From Chenopodium formosanum (taxonomy: Eukaryota > Streptophyta > Magnoliopsida > Caryophyllales > Amaranthaceae), in the NCBI GenBank assembly GCA_024500155.1, contig CM044871.1, positions 78,104,402-78,168,401 of the forward strand: a DNA stretch of 64,000 nucleotides, in the 5' to 3' direction. Shown here in pieces: positions 25,301-35,672 of the stretch. Position numbers and translations under genes: made by a program. Below the pieces are notes generated by a model. That model had not been told where the DNA came from. It searched no databases and saw only the letters and a program-made list of their open reading frames with translations. Within the stretch, counting starts at the first letter, position 1, and each line of letters opens with the position of its first letter.

Positions 25301-27494
25301 ACCCTTAGTTTCAGTTTGAGTTGCGTTAGTGGTCATCCAATACATTTTTTTTTTCGATTTGCGTGCCGAAAAATATTTCATTAAGAAACCAAATTAAGCC
25401 TGGGATTGGCAAAAAATTAATGTAATTGTCTCGTTTTGCATATAAAATACTATATTCTCTCCTCTTTATTCCTCCTTTCTCTCTCCAAAACCCTAGCCTC
25501 CATTGTTGAATTTTGAAGGGGCTTCCATCGATTTTAATCGGTGGAAAGCCCCCATCCTTGTTTCTTTATTGTTTTTTTAGGTTTATAATAATGCTTCCTC
25601 CTTTTGGGAGGAACTTTTCTCCCTCGAAAGAAAGGGTTTCCGATCTCCTTCGAAAGACAAGGTTTATCTCCTCTTTTCGAGGGAGAAATTTCTTAGTTTT
25701 GAATCCATGGTAGCAGATCTAATGGATTGTCGTGAAATTATTTCTTTGGTGAAAAAGTTATCAAGTTTCCGAATATGAACAGATGAATCAGAAGGAAAAC
25801 ATCCTTACGACTACAAAGGATCGTTAGATTGTCTCTCCAACAAGGCTGTAATTTTCAGCAATATAAGCGGGAGATGCTCCGCAGTGCAAGATCTACTCGA
25901 CGATCATAGTTTTTATAAAGGAAAATTCTATTTGATTCAATATCTTATGTATTTGTTAACGTCGAATCTCTATTGTAGATGAAATATTTTTGCTATTCAA
26001 AAAAAAAAAAAAAGGTATCAATTTGGGTGCAACAAATTTTTTTGCTATAAAAATTGCTCGAGTAAGATTATATGGGTCATTTTAGCCCTTAAAAATCCAA
26101 ATTGAGTTCAGAATCGACAAAAATAACATAAATAATGCATCGTTTTGTTTGTTTAAATCGACACTATTGAACTCGGGATATAATGTGCTAATAAAAACAC
26201 GTTAACATTTATACTATTAATACACAAATGTTCTAAAATATAATACTACCTCCTATTCGTATTATATGCAACTTTGGTGTATTATTTGTAAGATATAAAA
26301 AATTCCAAAGTTACATATAATACGAACCGGAGGTAGTATACAATTTAATGATAATGAAATGTTTATTATTAGGAAATTTTGCAAAAAATCACCTTTTATA
26401 CGTTTGTTTTTTTTTTTTTTTTTTTTTTGGTACAAAACTACCTTTTAATTTTATTTTATATTGCAATGACACACCTTAATCGATATCATTTTTTTTTTCA
26501 ATGCCACACCTTTGGCCGGAAAAGAGGGTTTGACCCTATTACCCGATGTTGACCTGACTACGTGCGAGACACGTGACCTTTTAAAACCACTCTTCAACTG
26601 CGTCACCCACCAGAATGCCACTAGAGAGAGCGATTTCGGTGGTAGTGGGGTGGGTAAGGCGGTTTTGATGGGGTGGGTAAGGCGGTTTCCGTGGTATTCT
26701 GGTCGTTGGCCTAGTTGGAGAGTGGTTTTAAGAGGTCTAGTGACTTGCACATGGTCAAATCCTCGCTCCTTTCTGATCAAAGGTGTGTCATTGCAAAAAA
26801 AAAAAAATAAATAAAATAAAATAAAATAAAAATAAGGTACATCATTGCAAAAAAAATTTATAACCTGATTTCTTGCAAAAAATGTCTTATAAAAGGTGAT
26901 TTTTTTGCAAAATTTCATACTTTTACCTCTTAAATTTTCAATTGCCATTATACTCTAATATACTTCGTATACAAGTATGCTTTTTCTTTTTTTTTTTTTT
27001 CATTTTCCTTTTTGTGTTATTGTAGTGAGGATAGCAATAGTCCAATCCGACTGACATGGACTGCTGGAGCGTTTGCATTTCTTATACAAGTGCTAGGCAT
27101 GCTTTTACAAGTGAAATATCAAGGAGAAGTCATCAATATCTTTGAGAAACACCCAATAATAGTGGACTCTTTCATAATTGTTCTAATTTTTTATGTTTTA
27201 GCAATGTTAGCTTGTCATGAATCTAGATACAATAACTACCTTTTATTATTAAACTATACTACTTGTCTATTGGGAGCTCTAGCAAATAGCATACTCTTAT
27301 ATATGCTAGATATATCTCTTGGATTGCTGGCACTAATCATCTGGTTCCTTAGCTTCCTGATGGTCGTAGCTTGGGCTATCCGTACTTATCTAAACAACTT
27401 GATTTATTGTGCAATATTTACAACATTTGCTTTGTTGAACACGTTACGTTATCATCAAGGTACAACACAAGAAGTTTACCGATTACCGGTATAA
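22316..27494 (+). CDS. Small multi-span membrane protein, two exons (unknown function)
   Basis: Exon 1 is 22316-22371 and exon 2 is 27026-27494, joined by an intron with donor CAAAG|GTTAGT and acceptor TTGTAG|TGAGG. The phase fits exactly and gives an intact 174-residue protein starting MSEIMAIAYPINNTGDRQSE. Hydrophobic spans lie at about residues 31-48, 63-82, 91-112, 114-137 and perhaps 141-158, so four or five membrane helices with a short hydrophilic N-terminus. The C-terminus ends EVYRLPV. No signal peptide or known motif is visible, and I do not recognise the family. Keeping a clean frame across a 4.65-kb transposon-filled intron suggests the gene is real and under selection. An alternative start at 27012 within exon 2 would add a few residues read from the intron and is less convincing. 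Confidence 0.75.
22904..23290. mobile_element. Tourist-like MITE with TTA target duplication
   Basis: Left end GGGTAAGTTTATCC and right end GGATAAACTTACCC are perfect 14-bp inverted repeats, flanked by TTA at 22901-22903 and 23291-23293. Length 387 bp, non-coding, inside the intron of the membrane-protein gene. Confidence 0.85.
24442..24588. mobile_element. Tourist-like MITE, TTCAG/CAGCT-repeat family
   Basis: 147 bp with ends GGGCTTGTTCTCA and TGAGAACAGACCC and TAA on both sides. The interior is built of overlapping GTTCAG/CAGCTCAG pentamer-hexamer repeats. Related copies at 50475 and 50972. Confidence 0.85.
24749..24800. repeat. TTTTA microsatellite
   Basis: Nine or so ATTTT units with ATTT variants. 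Confidence 0.9.
25040..25304. mobile_element. Degenerate Tourist-like MITE
   Basis: Ends pair imperfectly (GTGTGTGTTTTATTCACTTG against GGGTCTGATCTGTTCACCTT in reverse complement, then a shared TTACTTATTT-like block). TTA flanks both sides. Confidence 0.55.
25440..26014 (+). mobile_element. Retroposed sequence with poly(A) tail
   Basis: Begins in a leader-like TTCTCTCCTC...AAACCCTAG region and ends in a run of 15 A at about 25999-26013. The block at about 25790-25980 (CTACAAAGGATCGTTAGATTGTC... TTATGTATTTGTTAACGTCGA) is related to 51600-51790. Short open frames are not recognisable proteins. It may be a LINE or processed-transcript derivative. Confidence 0.45.
26246..26336. mobile_element. 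Stowaway MITE
   Basis: 91 bp, almost a perfect hairpin: CTACCTCC...TTCGTATTATATG at the left, CATATAATACGAACCGGAGGTAG at the right, TA on both sides. Typical of Tc1/Mariner-related Stowaway MITEs. Confidence 0.9.
26373..26916. mobile_element. MITE with about 28-bp inverted ends
   Basis: Left GAAATTTTGCAAAAAATCAC and its complement at the right, extending through CTTTTATA. The 544-bp interior holds a poly(T) tract and a poly(A)-like tract facing each other, and a CACGTGACC motif. No target duplication recognised. A related left half occurs at 48041-48240. Confidence 0.6.
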
Positions 27495-28205
27495 ATTGTA
27501 CTATTTCTCCATAAGCAAGGCCTTAAACAATAATGTTAGTGTGTGTATTTTTCTTTCGCTCTTTCTTTGGATATTATGTAGCATTTTACAAAATACGAGT
27601 ATAATTTATTAGAGATATTAGAGACAACCTCTGTGGACATTTGACTTCGTTGAAATAAAATGAGGTTGATAAAAAATACTGCGTATAAAATATTAATAAA
27701 CGTTGTCGAATGATAAATATTAGCAGTTTAGTTTTCGTGCGATACACGATTTTAAACAAACACATTGTGAGATTTGTTTATAATACTTCGTAAATTTTTT
27801 TGTATACGCTAAGTAAAAAAGAAAAAATCACAATGAGCAAATTTGAATAGAAATGGAAATTCGATCACTCCGAGTTCGATTTGAATTCAACCCGTTCCAA
27901 AAGAAAAAAAATATCCAATTCGAATTCGTTTGAAAATAGTTCGAATCCGAATCTGGTAAAATAGATCCGAATTCAAATAGGAGGCGGAGTGGACTTGAAC
28001 TCTGCGCAAAGTCCAACCGAGTCCGAGTATATATGAGGATATGCTTAATAAATTGGGACAACTGCTTGCTTGTTTGTAGCAAATTTTTTTTGTGTAACTT
28101 AATTCATAATTAAAATACAATCAATAATTATCAATCAATCAATAATCAATAATCATCAATCATCAATAATCAATAATCAATCAATCAATAATCAATAATC
28201 AATAA
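27495..28205. other. Intergenic, no gene seen
   Basis: 3' flank of the membrane-protein gene. 27840-28030 is rich in GAATTCG/TCCGAG-like words, reminiscent of subterminal parts of DNA transposons but not assignable. 28110-28206 is a TCAATAA-type simple repeat. Confidence 0.5.
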
Positions 28206-29776
28206 TATATGTACTAAAAGACACACCAGCAATAACATGTGTCATTTTCTGGTGTGTCCTTTAGTTTTTTTTTTTTTTTTTTAGTAAACAAATCTTATAC
28301 ATAAATAAAAAAAGATAGCAAAATAACACATAAAGAAAAGATTTGACAAATCTTATACGTAGTACATAAATAAAAAGATAGCAAAATCTAATATATATAT
28401 TTAAAGGGGAGTTTTTCCCCGAGTTTTTAGAGAGCTAGGTAGGATTTAATTTTCTTAGCGCGCCATATAGGATTATAAATTTAAGTGGTAGCCAATTAAA
28501 TCAATCAATTACATAATACTAAAAGCGAATCTGACATGACACTTGTCATGTTCTGATTAAAAATTTTCCCGCCACTTTTTTCTTTCCAATTTTTTTTCTT
28601 TTTTGTACAAAATCTTCATTAATATTATTTTATATATCCTATGATATTTAACTTTCAATTTGGCAACTATATACGAAATATATTCTATATGCATATCTTT
28701 CATATTTTTTATAATAGGTATTTTTGTTTATTTCAAAAAAATATATATAATAGGTATTTTTGTATAATAAACAAACACATAATAAGGTAATATATTAGAA
28801 TAATAAAATGTACTACTCCCGTACTTCGTATCATTCTACAACGTATTTTTTCTTTGAAAGTTTTTTATGCTCTAACCAGGGTTTGATACTTTAGCTATTA
28901 TTATATATTTATTGATTTTTTTTTATAATACTCCCTTCGTCCCCTTTTGATAGTCCATTATGGACATTTTTCACAGGAATTAATAAGCACAAATAAGAAT
29001 AGTAAAAGTACATTGAAAAAGTAAATTGACATTGGGTATGAAAAAAAAGTTGAGAGAGAGAGAGTAATAAAAGTACATGAAAAAGTAAAATTTACCTAAA
29101 AAATTTAAATTTGCACAAATATTGTTGCAAATTGGAGAAAATTTTGGTAAAAAATAATATTAATGGTTGTTGGAAAAGGCAAATAGGCTGAACATTTTGG
29201 GACTAAAATTTGCCCATAAGGGACTATCATTTGGGGACGGAGGGAGTAATAACATTACAATTCAATAACTATAAACACAAATATAAAACAAAATGAAAAA
29301 AATCATGATTATTAATTTTCATAAAAATTAGTCAATTAAATTTGTAAAACATAGTACCAGTTATAGTATGCTATAAAATATTGTACCGGTCAAAATAACA
29401 TGCCAACAAAATATGGACATATGGGTATATAATTACATTGCACGGGTTATAATTATAAATTGCATTCTCATGTAAAACACTATAATCATTAAATTTTTGT
29501 GTGTGTTTTTTTTTAATGTTTAATAATCAATAACTTTTGATAACAATATAATATTAATTCAAGTTTGTTTGTTTTTTTTTTTTAAAAAAAGAAATTCAAG
29601 TATTTGTTTCAATTAAAAATATCATTTTTTTTTTGGAAAAAAAAATTATTGTTGTATTAACATGAACTGAACTGATTGGAGCTGAACTGAACTGAACTGA
29701 TTGGAGCTGAACTGAAAATAAGTAAATATGAACAGGCCCTAAGTAAAAACCGTGCGTTGCACGGGATTTAAACTAG
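28206..29776 (+). mobile_element. Helitron-like unit 1
   Basis: Starts with the block ACTAAAAGACACACCAGCAA, passes through the block AGGGGAGTTTTTCCCCGAG (about 28404), and ends in a GTGCGTTGCAC hairpin followed by CTAG at 29773-29776 with T next, the 3' signature of plant Helitrons. It holds a Stowaway MITE (28931) and the right half of a Tourist-like MITE (29657-29742). No RepHel gene, so non-autonomous. Confidence 0.6.
28931..29246. mobile_element. Stowaway MITE
   Basis: 316 bp, ends CTCCCTTCGTCCCC and GGGGACGGAGGGAG, TA on both sides (28929-28930, 29247-29248). Confidence 0.92.
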
Positions 29777-30422
29777 TAATATATATACTAAAAGACACAC
29801 CAGCAATAACACGTGTCATTTTCTGGTGTGTCCTTTAGTTTTTTTTTTTTTTTTAGTAAACAAATTTTATACATAAATAAAAAAAAAAGATAGGAAAATA
29901 ACACATAAAGAAAAGATTTGACAAATCTTATACGTATTACATAAATAAAAAGATAGCAAAATCTAATCTAATCTAATATAATATATATATATAAATAAAG
30001 TAGGCATTTTTGGAGAGCATTGGGAGCGCCACATAAGAAAAGGTATATTTTCGACCAATTAAAAGATATGATACTTTCATACAAAATTTTAAAACTTATA
30101 ATGAAAGAAAAAAATAAAAAGATAGCAAAATCTAATATATATATTTAAAGGGGAGTTTTTCCCCGAGTTTTTAGAGAGCTAGGTAGGATTTAATTTTCTT
30201 AGCGCGCCATATAGGATTATAAATTTAAGTGGTAGCCAATTAAATCAATAATATATATACTAAAAGACACACCAGCAATAACACGTGTCATTTTCTGGTG
30301 TGTCCTTTAGTTTTTTTTTTTTTTTTTTAGTAAACAAATTTTATACATAAATAAAAAAAAAAGATAGGAAAATAACACATAAAGAAAAGATTTGACAAAT
30401 CTTATACGTATTACATAAATAA
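29777..30422 (+). mobile_element. Helitron-like units 2 and 3 (unit 3 interrupted)
   Basis: Repeats the same blocks as unit 1: ACTAAAAGACACACCAGC at about 29788 and 30256, a TAGGCATTTTTGGAGAGC block at about 30000, and AGGGGAGTTTTTCCCCGAG at about 30147. The third copy is cut at 30422 by the CACTA element and resumes at 39647. Confidence 0.65.
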
Positions 30423-31045
30423 CACTAGGTGAAAAAAGGCAATTGGCAGCGGTTCAAACCCGGTCTAAGGCACCGGTTTGAACCGCTGCCTATGTGAGGG
30501 GTGCCAAAAACATGGGTTTTGGCACCGGTTCAAAACCGGTGCCATAGGGTGTAATAGGCACCGGTTAACCGGTGCCATAGGGTGGAATAGGCACCGGTTA
30601 ACCGGGGCCTAAAACTGCTCTCCCGCCATTTTTTTTTTTGGTGGTGGATAGTTTAGGCACCGGTTGCTGCCTAACCGGTGCCTATTATGTAATTTTTTTT
30701 TTTCGTTTTTTTTTCCATCGTGCAATAATATTTAAAAAAAAAAACCTGCAATAATAATAACCTGTAATTCCAGCAATTATATTAAATATAATAATTAATA
30801 ATTTTATTATCATAATAACTAATAATAATATTATTAATTATTATATTATATACAAAAATATACAAAAATAATATTAGAAACAAGAATTCAATTATATATA
30901 TAGATATAAATATTCCCAAACGCAATACAAAAAAAAAAAAAAAAAGTTTCTTACATATACAAATAATAGTAAGTACACATATATAATGAATAATAAGTTA
31001 TATAGTTCAAAACTTAACATAAATAATATACAATTACAATGCCAT

Positions 31046-34000
31046 TTACATGTTGAAGGTGATAAAAGACGCCAACATGTCACGAACTTCATTAAGCTCC
31101 TTGATTGTCAACGGACCATCCTTTTGGACCTTGCAAAACTTGAAATACAAAAACATTATTTTAAAAATAATTAATTAGGCAAACAATATGTATTTTATCA
31201 AATATTACCTATATGACTTCTATATAGCCCATTTTCTACATTACTTATCAAATGAACTATTTCTTTCTCATAACATGTCAATGTTGGGTAGTTGTATGTG
31301 TGTAAGCCCTAAAATTGTATAGGAGAGCATTTTGTTAAGGTTTATGACGCTTTTTACCCAAAATGGCCCGAATATGGCCTATATGACCTTACTTTGCCCA
31401 TTTCCTACATTTCTTATTAAATGAACTTTATTTATCTCATAACATGTCAATATTATCTAGTTATAGGTGTATAAGGAAAGAAATCACATCAAAAGAGCAT
31501 ATTAACACAAAATGGCCCTAATATGGCCCATATGACTTCTATTCAGCCCACTTTCTACCTTTCTTGTGAAATAGCCTTTTTGTTTCTCATAACATGTCAT
31601 TGTTGGATAATATTAGGTGTATAAGGCTATAAATCACATCAATATAGCATTTCAAGAAGTTTAACAACGCATTTTACTCAACATGGCCCAAATAGGGCTT
31701 ATATGACTTCTATGTAGCCCATTTTCTACATTACTTATCAAATGAACTATTTCTTTCTCATAACATGTCAATGTTGGGTAGTTGTATGTGTGTAAGCCCT
31801 AAAATTGTATAGGAGAGCATTTTATTAAGGTTTATGACACTTTTTACTCAAAATGGCCCGAATATGGCCTATATGACCTTACTTTGCCCATACGACTTCT
31901 ATTCAGCCCATTTTCTACCTTTCTTGTGAAATAACTTTTTTGTTTCTCATAACATGCCATTGTTGGGTAATATTAGGTGTCTAAGGCATGAAATCACATC
32001 AATATAGCATTTCAAGAAGTTTTAGGAATTACCTCATCAAGCTGTTGAGTGTCCGTACAATGAGTCACAATGTCAAGCATGAATCTCATCACATACAAAG
32101 CACAATCAAGTCCATTTTCTTGTTGTGCGCACTAGCATATGACAAACAAATCACATCAGTGAAACATGCAAAGGAAATGAGCAAATAATTACTACCATAG
32201 ATTTTCAAGATAATCACAATATCATGTAAATTACCAACGGTGTCTTCCATGTTGGACCCTTTGGAGCACGACAATGTAGCTTCTTCATAACACTGTAGTA
32301 TAAAAAAGTACATTCAAATTTGATTAGTCGTATGATTACTAAATTAGTTATTATTAGTTATTATTAGTTATTATTAGCAATAATCATCACTATAGGTTGC
32401 TATATATATTTACTTTTGCAATATAGACTTCACGAGCCACTTCTCCGATGATCGAGCTGAATCAAGGTGATAAATTGTGTTGGTGGAATTACAAATCACC
32501 ATGAGGCTCCAATGCTCCCTACATAAGTTCACAATAGACAAGGTAATTAATATTTAGGAGTCAACATATAATGAGGCCAAATCGATTGAATTTGACATGG
32601 TTAGACTTACTCTTTATAACATGGGGAGAATATGAACTTGTCTCCCGCACGCGCTGATTCCCTTATACTCTGTTCAACATAGTACAACACGTCATGGGGG
32701 TTGCCTATGATTTTAGTAGTGGATAACTGCTTGGGGCATAACCACCCAACTTTACAAGGAGAATTAGTGTCTGTTAAGTGCTCCTGTAGTGCTCTGCGTG
32801 CATGAACATTGAATAATTTATCAGATGTAGGATAATCACCATCAATTTGAATAACTTGAAAAAAGTATAGATTATGTGGGCATTGAAGTACCTCATGAAT
32901 GTTTGAATGAGGGAAATGTTAAGCTTTGCACCACGTAGAAATTCCTTCACATCTTCTTTGCTGATCCATGCAATTGCATCCTCATCATAGTGGAACATTG
33001 CCTTAGGAAGTGCAACTTCCATGGGATCGACCAAATGACAAGCACGATTGTGAAGAAAGGTCATGTCAGTAGAGAGCGATTGAAGAACAATGTCTTCAAC
33101 AAGTGGAGTAGGTGGCATGGGTGAACCTTTCGAAGAGTGCAACTTCGACGCTTGTTCACTCTTGGACTGTTGTTCACTTAGCTTCTTCTTAGGTTGATCA
33201 ATTCTTTTAGGCTTCTCCACCCTCTTTCTCTTTGAAGTTTTGCTTCCATTGGAAATATGAAATAGTTTGAGAAATAATAAGTTTCAACTCACAATCACTT
33301 ATAAATATGTAATTATGATATGGTTTGAGAATGTATAAGTTTAGTAGTTGAGAAATGAAGAAAATAGCCAAGTGAGTAGACATTTCGGCTCAAAATGGCT
33401 TTATTTTGATGAATTGGACCCAAAAACTTAGAACTTGGCGAATTTTATGTAATTTCAAATGACAAACACTTATAAATATGTGATTATGAGGTGTTTTGAG
33501 ATGCAAGAAGTTTATAAGTTGAGAAATGAAGAAAATAGGCAAGTAAGTAGCCATTTCGGCTCAAAATGGCTTTATTTTGATGAATTGGACAAAAAAACTT
33601 AGAACTTGGCGATTTTTATGTAATTTCAAATGACAAACACTTATAAATATGTAATTATGAGTTGTTTTGAGATGCAAGGAGTTTATAAGTTGAGAAATGA
33701 AGAAAATAGCCAAGTGAGTAGCCATTTCGGCTCAAAATGGCTTTATTTTGATGAATTGGACCCAAAAACTTAGAACTTGGCGATTTTTATGTAATTTCAA
33801 ATGACAAACACTTATAAATATGTGATTATGAGTTGTTTTGAGATGCAAGGAGTTTATAAGTTGAGAAATGAAGAAAATAGGCAAGTAAGTAGCCATTTCG
33901 GCTCAAAATGGCTTTATTTTGATGAATTGGACCCAAAAACTTAGAACTTGCCGATTTTTATGTAAATTCAAATGACAAACACTTATAAATATGTGATTAT

Positions 34001-35672
34001 GAGTTGTTTTGAGATGCAAGGAGTTTATAAGTTGAGAAATGAAGAAAATAGCCAAGTGAGTAGCCATTTCGGCTCAAAATGGCTTTCTTTTGATGAATTG
34101 GACATAAAAACTTAGAACTTGGCGATTTTTATGTAATTTAAAATGACAAACACTTATAAATATGTGATTATGAGTTGTTTTGATATGAAAGGATTTTATA
34201 AGTTGAGAAATGAAGAAAATAGCCAAGTGAGTAGCCATTTCGGCTCAAAATGGCTTTATTTTGATGAATTGGACCCAAAAACTTAGAACTTGGCGAATTT
34301 TATGTAATTTCAAATGACAAACACTTATAAATATGTGATTATGAGTTGTTTTGAGTTGCAAGGAGTTTATAAGTTGAGAAATGAAGAAAATAGGCAAGTA
34401 AGTAGCCATTTCGGCTCAAAATGGCTTTTTTTTTATGAAATGATGAAAATTGCTTAAACTTTTTTTTTAAAAAAAATTCAACGGCAGCCGCACCGGGACA
34501 CCTGAGGGAGCCGCCCCCGCTGCCGGAACAGCGAAGGCAGCCCGTGCCGAGGCCACAGCAGCCCCGACAGGTGGCTGCCAAGGCTGTAGCAGCCACGGAA
34601 GGTGGCTGCCAGTCTGCTGCAGCCTCGACAGGCGGCTGCCATGGCTGCTGCAGCACAGGCAGCACCTGCCGAGGCTGCAGCAGCCATGGCAGCCGCCTGT
34701 CGAGGCAGCAGCAGCCCAGGCAGGCTGCTGCCGAGGCTGCAGCGGTCTGGCAGCCACCTGCCGTGGCTGCTACAGCCTTGGCAGCCACCTATCGGGGCTG
34801 CTGTGGCCTCGACGCGGGCTGCCTTTGCTGTTCCGGCAGCGGGGGGCGGCTCCCTCGGGTGTCCCGGTGCGGCGGAAGTTGCTTATTTTTAAAAAAAAAA
34901 TTGAACTTGGCGATTTTTATGTAATTTCAAATGACAAACACTTATAGATATGTGATTATGAGTTGTTTTGAGATGCAAGGAGTTTATAAGTTGAGAAATG
35001 AAGAAAATAGGCAAGTAAGTAAATAATTTACCTCCTTATTAATCAGCTTCACCCATGCACGTGGCCAATCAACGAAGCTACCTACAGCTTGCCAAAGCGC
35101 TGTTATCTCAACCTCCTCTATCGGTACGGGTAGTGGGATGTCTTCGAACCCCGCAACCACAGAATCGATCCCAACCGAGTAATGATGTGGCCCCGCCGTA
35201 GCACCCGTCGTCGGTTGGGCACTACCATACGCCACCAAACTCAACACGGTACTATTTGCATGCCCCGGGGCTAGAAGTGCACACCGGGTGTCTTCCTACA
35301 CAAGTATATATATAAAAAGAAGATAGTTAAATAGGGCTTTTACAACAGCATAGATATAACAAAATTCATTAAGGTAGAGGGTTACAAATCACCTGTAACT
35401 CTGGAAATTCATGCGGTGTTGGATTTTCAAGCTCCCTCGAGTCCGCATGTGTAGGAGTAGGAACCTGCAACAGTACATCAATCATTGCACCTCAAATCTC
35501 AATTAACTCGGTATTTTAAAACTTTTAATAACCTAATTGATTTTACCTCAGGTGGCACATCTTCACCACGTATCTCATCTCCTCCATGTCTATCACCTTC
35601 TCCTTGTCCTTTTGGTTCAGAACATGAGTCGACCGGGGTACGAGTGACGAACGGCAAAGTCGGTAAGTTCAT
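31046..35672 (-). CDS. CACTA DUF8039/ULP1 (C48) protease-type gene, about nine exons
   Basis: Minus-strand exons by splice sites and phase: 35672-35547, 35464-35393, 35295-35032, about 33245-32892, 32793-32611, 32518-32414, 32292-32235, 32131-32033, 31138-31046 (TAA). The third exon holds a DUF8039-like block (LPVPIEEVEITALWQAVGSF, then VDWPRAWV), common in CACTA second genes. The late exons form a ULP1/SUMO-protease fold: EEHWSLMVI with catalytic His, TIYHLDSA with Asp, and QQENGLDCALYVMRFM with Gln and Cys. All four key residues are present. The joins of the last five exons are in phase. The junction from the third to the fourth exon is not in phase as I read it, so an exon or a small change lies in that 1.8-kb intron. 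The start is taken as ATG 35672; the 5' part overlaps the end of the TNP2 frame. Confidence 0.7.
31200..32010. repeat. Tandem array, about 170-bp units, between ULP1 exons
   Basis: Units start at TATATGACTTC/TATATGACCTT positions 31211, 31381, 31530, 31701 and 31871 (spacings 170, 149, 171, 170). Units 1 and 4 and units 2 and 5 match best, giving a higher-order period of about 490. Confidence 0.85.
33290..35015. repeat. Tandem array of 171-bp units in the large ULP1-gene intron
   Basis: The word GACAAACACTTATAAATATG recurs at 33461, 33632, 33803, 33974, 34145 and 34316, exactly 171 apart, with a first diverged copy near 33290 and a last copy at 34933 beyond the foldback insertion. About eight units, highly similar. 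Confidence 0.95.
34484..34875. repeat. GC-rich foldback inserted in the 171-bp array
   Basis: About 390 bp of GCAGCC/GGCTGC-rich DNA in an AT-rich setting. The first about 60 bases (from GCAGCCGCACCGGGACACC) are repeated inverted at the end (GGTGTCCCGGTGCGGC). The interior is made of further inverted GGTGGCTGCC/GGCAGCCACC units. A and T runs border it. Long frames on both strands are repeat translations (Ala/Gly/Cys-rich), not genes. Confidence 0.9.

Noticed and set aside
34339..34924. Several Ala/Gly/Cys/Gln-rich open frames on both strands
   Set aside because: They follow from the GCAGCC-rich foldback being open in many frames; each frame has a mirror on the other strand and no domain.
33290..35015. 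Regularly spaced repeats, checked as a possible CRISPR-like array
   Set aside because: Whole 171-bp units are repeated head to tail with no unique spacers, in a plant transposon intron; this is a satellite-type array.
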